Below, piece by piece: positions 20,396 through 30,655 of a DNA stretch of 64,000 nucleotides. The notes under the pieces are model-generated. The model saw only the letters and a list, made by a program, of their open reading frames with translations. It did not search any database and was not told where the DNA came from. The stretch lies in assembly GCA_963989385.1 (NCBI GenBank), contig OZ022511.1:2170001-2234000 (forward strand), read 5' to 3'. Each line of letters starts with the position of its first letter. Position 1 is the stretch's first letter. The position numbers were made by a program, and so were the translations under genes. The stretch is from Ctena decussata. Lineage: Eukaryota > Mollusca > Bivalvia > Lucinida > Lucinidae.

Positions 20396-21279
20396 GAGTT
20401 TCATGGAACAATGTTAAGCTTCATTTCTCTGAATGACCCATCGGATAGGGTTATTTTATTAAGTTGTGCTAACACAATCAGTTATATACATGGAATATCT
20501 GGATCATGCGATACGGAAGCTTGGAAAAACTATATGATATATATATAAGGTTTCATTAACTTTAGATTATTGGTTACTTAGTTATGGCTCATTTTATTGA
20601 TTTTAAGTCAATTCAAGGGCGGTAACACATGCACTACCGAAGCCATACAAATGAAACTTGATGTGCATAACTGTGTTTTGGTGATACATCTTTAGTTTAA
20701 GTTTTATGAAGTTTCAGTAACTGGTTACTTAGTTCTGGCCAATTTTATTGATTTTAATTCAATTCAAGGGCAATAACTAATGTGCTGCTGAAGCCAGTCT
20801 GACGAAACCTCACGTGCTTCAGTGGGTTATAGTAATATATATTTATTTTTAAGTTTCATGAAATTCCGCCAAGTGTTTACTTAGTAACGGCTAATTTTAT
20901 TGATTTTAAGTCAATTCAAGGGCGGTAACTCATGCACTACTAAGGCCATACAAATGAAACTTTAGATGCATAGCCACGGTATGGTGATATATATTTAGTA
21001 TAAGTGTCATGAAGTTCCAATAATTGGTTATTTACTTATGGCTAATTTTATTGATTTTAAGTCGATTCAAGGACAATAACTCATGCACTACAGAAGCAAG
21101 TCTAAAGAAACTTCACGTGCATCAGTGGGTTATAGTGATATATATTTATTTTAAGTTTCATGAAATTCCGACCAGTGGTTACTTAGTTATGGCTCCGGAC
21201 GGACGGGCAGACGGACGGAAGGAAGGACGGACATGGAGGAAATTATGTCCCTCCGCCTTCGGCGGGGGATAATAAGGCC

Positions 21280-21850
21280 ATGGGCTATATTTCACGGCTG
21301 ACTGAACATAGAAAAGGTATTCACATGTCGTCTTAGCTCAGTTTCTAAGTAACCGCAAAGGCTAGAGTCTTCAAAGTTGCTCTATAGATTCGTCTTGAAA
21401 AGATCTACAGAAAGTAGTGATGCATACTGAGGCATGACCTATATTTCACAGTTGATTGAACACATGAGAAAATATTAACCTGTTGGGTTAAGCTCAGTTT
21501 CTTAAGAACCACAAGGGCTAGAGTCTTGCAAACTTGCTCCATAGATACGTCTGGGGAAAAGGTACTCAAAGCAGCGATGCATATTGGTTAAACATATTTT
21601 ATTTCAAAAATCAAACATTCATGGCAGTAACAATATTGTTATATATACATAAACATAATAGGATTAGAATGGAAGCGATGCATATTGAGTCATGACCTAT
21701 ATTTCACGGGTGAGTGAACATAGAAAAACTATTCACCCGTTGCGTTTAGCTCCGATTCTAAGTAACTTCAAAGGCTAGAGTCTTTTAACTTGCTCCATAG
21801 ATACGTCTGGGGAATATCCACTGAAAGCAGTGATGCATACTGGGCAATAG
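21280..21850 (+). repeat. Tandem array of ~155-185-bp units (array family 3)
   Basis: Three units with gacctatatttcacggttgactgaacatagaaaa, tattcacctgttg, agctcagtttctaagtaac, ggctagagtcttcaaacttgctc, atagatacgtctgggga and aaagcagtgatgcatactg. Between units 2 and 3 (21,590-21,670) lies a T/A-rich piece with aataggattagaatggaagcgat, also recognisable near 47,100. Confidence 0.7.
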
Positions 21851-22485
21851 TCTATAGCCTGGCACAACCTGTTTTCGACCGCTTAAGCATTATTTTCTCT
21901 CGTTTTATTTCCCTTCAAGTTCAATTCTAATGATTATTGCCTTATATAGTCCCTCAGTCAAAGAGCAACAAATACAGGACTGTGAAGTTTTGAGTTCCCG
22001 CCTTTCAGTCTAGCAAGGCCTTTCATATCAGAAGTTATCAGAGGTAGGACATTCTGAAAATAAACAACCTAAATCCGACCGGCTGGGGTAAATATTTTCT
22101 GACAAAAAGAAATTGTTTTATAAATGTTTCTATTGTCAATTCCACCTTACAAAAGCAATACACATACAAACTACTTTTGGATACAAGCATTAAGCCCAAC
22201 ACACTGTCAATATACATAAAGCACAGGTCTCTGAATGAACAGTTGAATTACTTGGGGTAGGGTTCATACTACTGGTATACAATACTTTTTGCACTATCAA
22301 CAGAGACAGAGCAAGTGCATTTTAACACACGGAAACCTAAGCCTCTCACCAGTATAAAAAATAACTGTTGAAGACCATGATGAGGCAATTAATTTTTCAA
22401 TTTCTGACACATAAACAATTTAAAAAAGCTGAGAAAATAAAGAAAACTGCCATAAGCACGGTAGACCAAATATTCTAATGGACTT
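21851..22485. other. No recognised feature
   Basis: AT-rich, unique-looking sequence. I see no exon, TIR or repeat that I can support. Confidence 0.4.
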
Positions 22486-22527
22486 ACAAATATAACGCGA
22501 CGTCTGGCTGGATAACGTCAAAAATTT

Positions 22528-22562
22528 GCGACAGTATATTCTGCGATATACTGTCGCAAACC
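22528..22562. repeat. Perfect 15-bp hairpin
   Basis: tttgcgacagtatat and its complement atatactgtcgcaaa are separated by a six-base loop. It lies just upstream of the larger 22,686-22,850 inverted repeat and may be part of the same element. Confidence 0.85.
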
Positions 22563-22685
22563 CTGCGTCATTAAGAAACGTTGCTTCTCATTGGCTGACG
22601 TAAAGTTTTACGCAGCTGAAAGCGCTTGCTACGGGTGAAAAGTAGCACACTTTTAAAGGTGAAAATGTGAAAAGTGCATTAAAAT

Positions 22686-22850
22686 GGGGATAACTGCATT
22701 GAAAATTGTCATTTGGGGAGGTAAATCGTCGTTTTATGGTCGCAAATTGCGTTTTACGGCTCCGCTAGCGCGTCGCCGTAAAACGAAATTTCCGACCATA
22801 AAACCGACGATTTACCTCCTCAAATGACAATTTTGAGTACAGTTATCCCC
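22686..22850. mobile_element. 165-bp foldback element
   Basis: Arms of about 75 bp (ggggataactg.a...aaaattgtcattt.gggaggtaaatcgtcggttttatggtcg and complement) with a short centre at gctccgctagcgcg. It would fold into one long, nearly perfect hairpin. No ORF. Confidence 0.85.
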
Positions 22851-23053
22851 TAATTTACCTCAAAATAAATTTGTATGGTAAGCTTTTCAGATTTGTTGGG
22901 AAACAATGGTCAGGGAAAATACATTTAATCATAAAAATGTTTAAACAAAGACTACAGTTTCAAACATGTATCAATAGTAGCTATGGAAACAAGCAGATAA
23001 TTTGGTAATAAGAAAAACTTCAAGAAAACAGGGTAGTTCACTGCAATGCTTAT

Positions 23054-23139
23054 TCATAGCTCACACTCAACTACCAAATCTAAACAGTCTCCACTGCCTA
23101 ACATGCCTGTCTCTGCTGTGAATAAAGATACCATCACAT
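23054..23139 (-). CDS. Candidate terminal exon (A3) of a secreted Cys-rich protein
   Basis: On the minus strand the splice acceptor gaattttgcag precedes 86 nt, which equal two bases completing a phase-1 codon plus 27 residues and a TGA stop. The encoded stretch ends GDCLDLVVECEL and has two cysteines. The incoming phase matches the phase-1 donor of the exon at 24426-24500, 1.3 kb upstream. The downstream sequence (22,860-23,053) would be 3' UTR; only an ATTAAA-like signal is seen. The domain is not recognised. The acceptor is only moderately pyrimidine-rich, so this exon is the weakest of the three. Confidence 0.4.
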
Positions 23140-23448
23140 CTGCAAAATTCAGCTCGTTAAGATTTTTATGAGGGGCAGTCTTAGGTGGTCGAAATTAGGG
23201 AGTGGTCGAAAATAGGTTGTGCCGGGATATTTAACAGGTTCATTGAACATAGAAAAACATTTGCCTGTTGTGTTTGTATTCTGACACTGCGGTTGATCTC
23301 TGTTCTGTTCTGTTCTGTTCAATTCTCGTATCGACGTTACCCAAGTGGCTCAACGGTACGTAACCATAGTTGCACACACCTGGCGCCGTGTGTCCGTCCA
23401 AGCGGTTGATCTCGTCACTTGGCTGGTATTATTAAGGAATGAATTTCA

Positions 23449-23608
23449 TTTTTCTGAGATTTATCGAAGTGTAAACTACATTGGGTCACTTCGGGGTTCA
23501 TTCACTTTGCACGTGACCCAATGTAGTTTACACTTCGATAAACCTCAGAAAAATGTAAACTTTGCTAGTGACCCAATGTAGTTTACACTTCGATAAACCT
23601 CAGAAAAA
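23449..23608. mobile_element. Hairpin MITE with an extra direct copy of one arm
   Basis: A 41-nt arm (23449-23489: tttttctgagatttatcgaa...) is matched in reverse complement at 23513-23553 and again, as a direct repeat of that second arm, at 23568-23608. The first two form a hairpin with a 23-nt loop. Arms differ by one or two bases. Confidence 0.85.
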
Positions 23609-24192
23609 TTAAGTTCATTGCTTATATTTACATTCGTTTCAATCAAGATTTTCATGAAAACTTTCATATAAGCGCTAAAATTGAAGCAGTAAAACATGTA
23701 CACGCAGCTTTTCTGCTAACAGCAGAACGGCATGCAGGACGTCAGGACGTTGCTGACGCCCAATCAGGTTGTAGAGAACCATTGTTTATTTTTACGTCAT
23801 TGACGTCGCGTGTCTTAATGTAAGTATTGGAATGTAAACTATATTACGTTCCATTGGTTTACTATAGGGCTTTTCAGTACCTACACCAAGAATGTAAATA
23901 TTCCGTATTAAACCTGCGCTTGATAAAGTCAAGCTCTAGCAAAGCCGCGCTTTATTGTCTTCTGACATTTTTTGTTGTTAAATTTTATGGAGAAATACTC
24001 ATTTGCCACATGCAAATAGTGTAGACCCTGATCAGACGCTGCGTCATGGCGGCGTCAATTATGCGTCTGTACTCTTCTCAAATGGGTCACTGGGCATAAA
24101 TGGGTTGAACTCTAACGCCCTGGGCAAATAGAAGCAAAACTACAATCTTAAAACTTTCCTTCAAGAGCAGAGAACACAGGCACAGGAAGGAA

Positions 24193-24245
24193 CATGTGCC
24201 ATACTTCGAAGTTTCGGCTATTCAAGCCTCATCAGTGGCCCTGAC
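24193..24245 (-). ncRNA. Hammerhead self-cleaving ribozyme (type I)
   Basis: On the minus strand: stem I strand GCCA, the invariant core CTGATGA, stem II GGCT/AGCC closed by loop TGAAT, the invariant GAAA, stem III ACT/AGT with loop TCGA, cleavage triplet GTA, then stem I return strand TGGC. Every conserved catalytic position of the hammerhead core is present, and all three helices pair. The very short stem III is typical of hammerheads in animal retroelements and retrozymes, which work best as dimers. Predicted cleavage is after the A opposite plus-strand position 24202. I see no second copy within about 1 kb, and no retroelement body that I can attach to it. Confidence 0.85.
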
Positions 24246-24425
24246 AATATCTGGCGACGAAAGCCAGAGAAAAGCATACTAGTGTAATTTCTTAATTTTG
24301 ATTTGTCAGTCGACATAAGTCACGGTCATTTTAATACCGCTTAAACAGCACATATCCAATTGTATTGCCAAGCTTAAGTTTGAAGAGCATATTGCTATTT
24401 ATATGAATTATTCTAATAAACTTAC

Positions 24426-24500
24426 CGCAACTTCCCAGAGATTCAGGTTCGTATTCAAAGCATACCATAGACATACAGTCCTCGTCGGCATCACAAGGAG
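24426..24500 (-). CDS. Internal exon (A2), Cys-rich secreted-type module
   Basis: On the minus strand an excellent acceptor (tgttttctttccag) precedes 75 nt, followed by a consensus donor gtaagtttat. The exon is a symmetric 1-1 phase exon of 25 codons with no stop. It reads PCDADEDCMSMVCFEYEP and then ESLGSC, with four cysteines and many acidic residues. Symmetric 1-1 exons rich in Cys are typical of extracellular modules; I cannot name the domain. Its incoming phase fits the signal-peptide exon at 43319-43391 on the same strand, but that would need a ~19-kb intron full of transposons. Composition differs clearly from the AT-rich flank. Confidence 0.6.
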
Positions 24501-24552
24501 CTGGAAAGAAAACAAAAACACATGCTGACGACTTGAAGTTTGATATATACAG

Positions 24553-24660
24553 AAAAACATGTTAGTGTCTTTTGATATCAAGTTTATCAGGCGAGACCAG
24601 AAACGGCGTAGGAATGCCGCGCCTGATAAACTTGATATAAAAAGACACTTACATGGTTTT
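24553..24660. mobile_element. Hairpin element with ~40-bp arms
   Basis: agaaaaacatgttagtgtctttt.gatatcaagtttatcaggcg (24551-24593) pairs with 24620-24660. The loop is about 26 nt. It lies only 50 bp from exon A2, within the presumed intron. Confidence 0.85.
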
Positions 24661-25315
24661 CTATTTATCTTGCATCATAAAAAGATTTTAAGGCGTAAAA
24701 AGAGTCTAAGAAATGAAAAGCAAACGCACTTTTGTTCGGGCTCGCTAACGCCGTGAATGCATTATGACGTAAGTCGGTGACGCCATTTAACCAACCGAAC
24801 GTTGTCATCACGGCCAACGTCAGTAGGTAGCCAATCATCTTCAGAGATCGCTTCTGTAGGCATCGCCCGATAACATTCGCGCAAGCGCTGTTCTAAAGTA
24901 ACATGATAGCACATCATTTTATCATACCCCTGTTATCAGTGGAACCTTGCAGCAGATGCATGATAAATGATATTTATTTTCAAATAAATTATTTTATGTT
25001 GACTCAGTATTTTGATAAAGGCTGTATTGGTCAAAGGAAAGTCAATCGTGCACGGCGAACAGTATTTGCTATAGTGCAGTTGCGGGTCTTTATATGAAGT
25101 CTGTTCGCGCAGCGATTATCCCCCTTTGTTTATAAGCAGAGGGCGCTTCAACAACATTTACATAAACAAGCGGCTGAAAAATAAACTCAAGAAAAGACAC
25201 AAATTAGCCTTTTTAGATAGTTTGAATCGTGTTTATACTGGATCAGTAGGTTGCAGTATAGTATCGTTCTATGACCAGACTTTTTTTGTAAGTTAGAGTA
25301 TTGTAATTCTGTTGA
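24661..25315. other. No recognised feature
   Basis: No repeat or exon I can support. The last part may be the 5' noncoding region of the retroelement that follows. Confidence 0.35.
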
Positions 25316-25963
25316 CTAATACGCATTTTCGAGGTTTGCCTGATTCGCTTCCGCGCAGTTCGTTCACAGCACAAAGGAAGCAACACGTCAATATTGGTTC
25401 TAGGAGACTCACATGTTCGCCGTTTGGAACATTTTATCACCAAGAAACATCCTAGTAACCCTTGTAACTTACAGCGACCTGTGGTTTCTGTACGTTTTCA
25501 TGGAATATCTGGTGGGCGAATTACAAACAGGCTGCACATTCAGACATTTGAATCCTTACTGCGACAATTTCAGCCAGCCAGAGTAATATTACATATAACC
25601 GGAAATGACTTAGATGTGCCTGATTTAAAGCTAGATACAGTTAAAGTTGTCATACATCGCTTAATTGCATTGTCACAGCTTTTTATTCAACGGTATAGTG
25701 CTGGGGTAGTGGCGTTGCCACAGTTACTTCCCCGTGATGTCACAAGGAACTGCAGTGTTAAACATTATAATGACATGGTTATTGCGGCTAACAGAATGCT
25801 CAAAGAAGACTTGAAAAATATTGACAATGTACATTATTCGAAACTAAATGGACTGAAACAGGCTGATGATTTACTTGTAGATGGTGTGCATCTCACGCAC
25901 ACATCACAAGTGAAATATTACAGGAACATTCGTGGTGCAATTATACACAATTTTGAGAAATAA
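25316..25963 (+). CDS. SGNH-hydrolase-like protein
   Basis: The frame is open from 25316; no ATG lies ahead of the first conserved motif, and an acceptor-like ttcgttcacag at about 25,360-25,370 suggests the start is supplied by an upstream exon. Motifs of the SGNH/GDSL fold are in order: ILVLGDSHVRRL (catalytic Ser block), GISGGRITNRL (block II Gly), LHITGNDLDVP (block III Gly-x-Asn) and DGVHLTHTSQVKYY (block V Asp-x-x-His). The protein ends IIHNFEK. The catalytic Ser, Asn, Asp and His are all retained with no frame break, unlike every gag-pol ORF downstream. SGNH-like ORFs are known companions of some tyrosine-recombinase retrotransposons (Ngaro type), so it is probably part of the 25-30.7-kb element; a host gene is possible. 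The substrate is unknown. Confidence 0.7.
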   Translation, partial: LIRIFEVCLIRFRAVRSQHKGSNTSILVLGDSHVRRLEHFITKKHPSNPCNLQRPVVSVRFHGISGGRITNRLHIQTFESLLRQFQPARVILHITGNDLDVPDLKLDTVKVVIHRLIALSQLFIQRYSAGVVALPQLLPRDVTRNCSVKHYNDMVIAANRMLKEDLKNIDNVHYSKLNGLKQADDLLVDGVHLTHTSQVKYYRNIRGAIIHNFEK

Positions 25964-26834
25964 ATCTAAATATTATTGTATTACAACTAGTTTCAGGCTA
26001 CTTTACACAACATGATACCATGGTTTATATACACTTTGTTAACAGATATAGAAGTTATCCCAAAGTTAAAATGTTTATGTTAATTTCAATACTATATATG
26101 ATATATGGTAGCCCCTCTCTTTAGCAAATGATTGCATGTGGCCTGTCAGATAATACAAACAAATGCATTTAACTGGTTTGTCATATTTTGCAGGTGAAGA
26201 AACTGCTTTGGATACCACTTCAGTAGTTCTTAATTAGAAAAAAAAACAGAGTAAGTTTTCAGAAATAAAAACTAACAGAGTCTAGTAGCCCACAGCCCCA
26301 TAAATTTTGTGCTGGGTCCCTGAAAGGTTGGGAAAAATGCCAATAACCGTAATGTTAAATTCGGCATTTTGGCAGTGTGGGCCTTTAAGTTAAAATTGTT
26401 GGTCTTCATCCCTGGTTTATGCTTTGGTAAAATGCACTTCATTGAAAGTAAATATACAATAAATGATTTGCTGTTTTCAATCAAGCACAATTATGTGCCT
26501 TGGTTATTTAAATTAAATCATTGCTTATGTTCCGATAGGGATAACACTATGTTCTGATAAGGACATTATATCTCAATTGGATCTGTAATTGTACGGATTT
26601 GATGTTTATTATCCCAAAATGTCCATGTTTTGTTCTGATAAGGAACATAAAGTTTTCCTCTAATTCTACAGGTCAATATGTCTATCTGCACGGTTTGCTT
26701 GTACAATATGTATTGGGCAAACATAAATTTACTGTTATTTTCCATGCTGTTTGACACATATTATGATCAATAATAGTAAATGCAAACACTAAAAAGTTTT
26801 TAGTTCTGTCTGCATTTGAGAGCACCATTTCAAG

Positions 26835-26876
<42 letters not shown>

Positions 26877-27023
26877 GTAATTCTACAGATCTTTAGGTCA
26901 ATCTTTATGGTATACAATATGGTATGTTTTGTGCAAGATGCATAAAGATGACCATAATTTTACTTTTGACCATTGTTTTTATGCTGTAAATTCATGTAAA
27001 TAGTTTGCAAGTTTCAATATTAT
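25964..27023 (+). other. Noncoding interval between SGNH ORF and gag; two acceptor-like sites
   Basis: No ORF of note. tttgtcatattttgcag (about 26,180-26,193) and tatgacctttcag (about 27,024-27,036, six bases before the gag ATG) look like 3' splice sites. A (TA)n tract lies at about 26,838-26,869. Confidence 0.45.
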
Positions 27024-27041
27024 ATGACCTTTCAGAACATG

Positions 27042-28118
27042 TCTAAGGCTCCAGTAAGCAAGCGACGAAAAACTAGTGGGCCTAAGGAACCAACAGCGTC
27101 CTCATTGAACGAGGAACACATTCAGGCAATGGTGGCTGCCATAATACCGGCAGTCACCAAAAGTGTTGTTACTTCTTTACATGAATTGGGAGTAATTAGT
27201 GGTGAAAAACTTAACAGGCAGTCAACAGCAGCTTCTACATCTACAGAGTCTGATGTACAAGCCAGTGAACCTGTCATCATACAGCCAGATTCAGGCACAC
27301 AAGGCATCACAACTCAGGTCCCATCATCATCAGCTATTGATGCAATTTCACAAGCCTCTGACCCTATTGCTGTGGCATCCACATCCACACAATCAGAATC
27401 TGACAATTCTGTGAAATCTAATTCTGTCACCACAGGTAAAGCAGTCAGCTTTTCCCGTCCGCTTGCATTAGGCATTGAGGAAAAGACCAAAGCAAAAAAT
27501 CTGGGCTAACCAGTTTGTGGAGTTTCATTCTTTGTTTCAGACCAATAAAACTGACAAACTGGAATTGATTGATAATGGTAATGGGGTGCTCACTTGCAAG
27601 AAGTCTAAGACTGGTTCAATTAAACAGTCGAGAAGTGGTTCGAAGCATTTCATGTTTTTGTGGCCATTTATACGGCTAGACTTCCTGCTGAGGCACCTCT
27701 GCTTATGAGATATGCAGATACCATTCAAAGGCTGGGCAAGCAGGCGGGTGATGCAGCTGTTTTGTTTTATGACAAGCAATTTAGGCTTTGGCGAGAAGAC
27801 GAGCCAGATCTTTTGCCATGGGACCAGGTGAATAATGAATTATTTAACCAAGCATTAGTCATGGGTCTATATAAATCTAAAACAAAGCCAAACAGTGCAT
27901 TTCAAACAAAAACAAAAGCCCCCAATAAGCGACACTGTTTTCGCTTCAATAACTACAATGGCCAGTGCAGTAGACCAAATTGCCCCTTTTCCCACACTTG
28001 TCAAAAGTGCAGTGGACCTCACAGCAAAAAGCAGTGTACAAACACTGGACCAAGTGGTTCCACATCTGCAACAGTTACCGGCACTGATAAGCGAGCACAC
28101 AGCTCTAATTCAAAATAA
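27042..28118 (+). pseudogene. gag: Gag-like protein of the YR retrotransposon
   Basis: Starts at the ATG of MSKAPVSKRRKTSG (27042). A low-complexity Ser/Thr-rich part runs to about 27,460. The conserved Gag block KAKIWANQFVEFHSLF follows after a frame shift near 27,500, and a second shift near 27,625 leads into FVAIYTARLPAEAPLLMRYA. The C-terminal part (27660-28118) has Cys/His clusters: CFRFNNYNGQCSRPNCPFSH (CX8CX5CX2-3H-like), then CQKCSGPHSKKQC. The arrangement matches Gag proteins of DIRS/Ngaro-type elements. Two frame breaks make it nonfunctional. Confidence 0.75.
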
Positions 28119-28129
28119 CTCTCATAATC

Positions 28130-29672
28130 AAATAGTCACACCAATAAAAGTTGACTAACTTCAAAATTGGTTACAAGGATATGATAAACATATTTCACAA
28201 TTCTTGATAAATGGTTTTACATTTGGCTTCAAAATTCCTTTCAGTGGTCAGCGTTCTTTCATGCAAAGTAAGAATCTGAAGAGCGCCTCTGAAAATTTGG
28301 AAGTTGTAAAAGAAAAGATCCAGGTCGAAATAGATGCTGGTCGTGTAGCTGGACCGTTTAAAAATCCACCTTTTCAAAACATGCATATCAGTCCATTAGG
28401 CCTTGTCCCTAAAAAGACATCTGGGGATTTCAGAATTATTCAACACTTATCATATCCAGAAGGAAAATCCATTAATGATGGCATTCCCAAAGATTTATGT
28501 TCAGTTCAGTATCAGAATATAGATCACGCTGTAGCTTTAGTCAAAAAATTTGGAAAAGGTTGTCTTTTATCCAAAACGGACATTAAGAATGCCTTCAGAA
28601 TAGTTCCCATTTTTCCAGGGGACTATGAGCTTCTTGGCTTTTGCATCGAAGGTAAATTCTATTATGATAAAGTGTCAGCTCAGGGTCTTAGTTATTCCTG
28701 TGCCCTTTTTGAAACTTTTAGTACCTCTATACAGTGGATGGTAGAAAACAAATTAAAAATTGCTGGTTATGCTCATATCTTAGACGACTTTTTGTTTGTA
28801 GGTTCGCCCAACTATGACCAATGCTTATTGAAGCTAAAGAAATTCTTAAATATGGCTAGGAGATAGGCACCCCAATAAAACCAGAGAAAACTGTGTTACC
28901 ATGCACCACCTTAAGCTTTGTTGGTATTGAAATCGATTCCATTTTGATGGAAAAACGGTTGCCGTCTGACAAATTGACCAAAATCTCTGGCCTCTTGGAA
29001 GAGTTTAAATCAAGAAGAAAAGTAATATAAGTTGAACTGCAATCTTTAATCGGCCAATTAAATTTTGCTTGTTCAGTAGTGACACCGGGTCGTACGTTTC
29101 TAAGACGATTGATAGACCTAACTGTTGGATTAGAGCAGCCAAGTCACAAAAGAAGACTTAATAAAGAAGCAAGGGCAGATTTACATGCTTGGTCCTTGTT
29201 TATTCAGCATTTTAATGGAAAATCAGTGTTCCTTCCTGATGTGTGGTTAACTTCCACTTCCCTGCAGATGCCAGTAATTCTGGCTATGGTGGATATCTAA
29301 AAGATCAGTGGTTTTCAGGTGTATGGCCAGAATCTTGGAAAGGCTTTCACGTTAAGGTAAAAGAGCTTTTCCCCATCGTTCTTGCTCTGGCCCTATGGGC
29401 TGACAAACTGCAAAATCAATGCATAATTTTCCATTCTGACAATCTTGCTGTGGTCTCTATTATTAACAAACAGTCATCTAATGTCTTTTGTTCGTCGGCT
29501 TGTTGTTCAATCCTTGAAATATAATATACCGTTTAAATCTGAACACCTTTTTTCTTTGGAAAATGGTCTGGCTGACAAACTTTCTCGCCAACAGATACCG
29601 GAGTTTCTGAAGCTCTTCCCTTACAAGACACCAGTACGGGTGGAAGTACCAGAGACGAGCCTAATTCTCTAA
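28130..29672 (+). pseudogene. Reverse transcriptase and RNase H of the YR retrotransposon
   Basis: RT (28204-28866): SGDFRIIQHLSYPEGKSIND, LLSKTDIKNAFRIVPI (motif A, Asp present), VSAQGLSYSCALFETF (motif B) and AHILDDFLFVG (motif C, LDD intact). The typical DIRS-type H-LSYP..SINDGI signature is clear. A frameshift at 28,866 and a stop near 29,030 break the thumb. RNase H follows in pieces at 29079-29672 with a catalytic-type ADAS.SGYGGYL, KELFPIVLAL, FHSDNLAVVSIINKQSS and NGLADKLSRQQ. The protein would copy element RNA into DNA; this copy has at least four disruptions. Confidence 0.8.
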
Positions 29673-29689
29673 GTTCGGTTGTTCAGACA

Positions 29690-30655
29690 TTGATAAATAT
29701 TGCTCTTGCATGTTCTACTCAAAAAACTTACCAACGAGCAATTCAGCAGTATAAAGACTTTGTACATAGGCATTTCCCAGACAAGCTACCCTTTCCAGCT
29801 TCTGAGAGGGAGGTAATTCTCTTCATAGCTTTTTGCTTCGAAAGCGATTTTGCTGCATCTACCGTGTTAACTTACATATCAGCTCTGAGTTATTATCACA
29901 AGATAAACTATTTTTCTGATCCCACACAAAGTTTTGTGGTTAAAAAATGCATCCAAGGCTATCAGAAATTAAAAGGTCGGTCTGATTCAAGAAAGCCAAT
30001 AACTTCTCCTATTCTACGCAAACTTATTTCCTCATTGTCACACACAACAAATTCTTTCTTTATACGGGTTATGTTAACTGTCATGTATTTATTAGCCTTT
30101 CATGCATTATTACGTGTCGGTGAATTTACATACTCAAAAAATAATCATGGAGCAATACAGGTTTCAAATGTAAAATTCATATTTAAAAATGGATCAGTTC
30201 CAGTCGCATTCGAACTGTTCATTTCAGAATACAAACATAGTCAAGGCCGCACAACAACTTTGCTAATTGAACAAGACACTGAATCAGAACTTTGTCCAGT
30301 AAACGCTTTGTGGCAATATTTTAGACTCAGATCACCATCAAGTGGCCCTCTGTTTTCCTTTATGGACAGCTCACCTGTATCGAGAGCTTTCTTTATCCAA
30401 CAGTTGCAGTTATCTTTAATTTGGGCTGGTTGTAATACAAAATTGTATTAAAGCCATAGTTTTCGTATAGGTCGGGCCACTTCACTGGCATCTCAAGGTT
30501 TATCTGATGACAATATCTCGCGTCTAGGACGATGGTCTAGTTCTGCAGTCAAAAACTATATAAGAGTCCCAGTATTACACGTGTAATACAGGGGACCAGA
30601 TCATATTGCTTTCAGCAATTTGTGGCGCTTACGTAGTCACCCATCTTTGATGTTT
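29690..30655 (+). pseudogene. Tyrosine recombinase of the YR retrotransposon
   Basis: The N-terminal SAM-like domain (ACSTQKTYQRAIQQYKDFVH) is followed by the catalytic domain: first Arg in HALLRVGEFTY, then after an in-frame TAA at 30,449-30,451 the HxxR motif HSFRIGRATS, GRWSS, and the nucleophile Tyr in VKNYIRV. The frame continues past the stop to about 30,655. Apart from that stop the domain is complete, about 320 codons. The recombinase would integrate a circular DNA intermediate. Confidence 0.8.
30572..30589. repeat. Perfect 18-bp palindrome
   Basis: gtattacacgtgtaatac, centred on an E-box (CACGTG), within the end of the recombinase frame. Confidence 0.8.

Larger units (their letters stand above)
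19600..21275 (+). repeat. Tandem array of ~150-bp units (array family 1)
   Basis: Opens with cccccgccgaagtggccctgg and closes with ccctccgccttcggcgggggataa. Units share gttacttagttatggct, attttattgattttaagtcaattcaagggc, aactcatgcactac, and gtgatatatatttagt..aagtttcatgaaattcc, with tagttatggc-type anchors at about 19670, 19810, 19967, 20120, 20579, 20731, 20881, 21034 and 21185. It is interrupted by a (TA)n tract and a SINE head at 20,223-20,545. A (CGGA)n stretch lies at 21,196-21,230. The 5' part is an inverted copy of 1-625. Confidence 0.75.
25316..30655 (+). mobile_element. Tyrosine-recombinase retrotransposon (Ngaro/DIRS-like), decayed
   Basis: ORFs on one strand in order: SGNH hydrolase, Gag with CCCH/CCHC cysteine clusters, RT with an LDDF motif, RNase H, and a tyrosine recombinase with the R...HxxR...Y residues. 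This combination identifies a YR-encoding retrotransposon. Gag, RT-RH and YR carry several frameshifts and stops. I could not find split direct repeats or inverted terminal repeats, so both boundaries are approximate. Confidence 0.75.
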
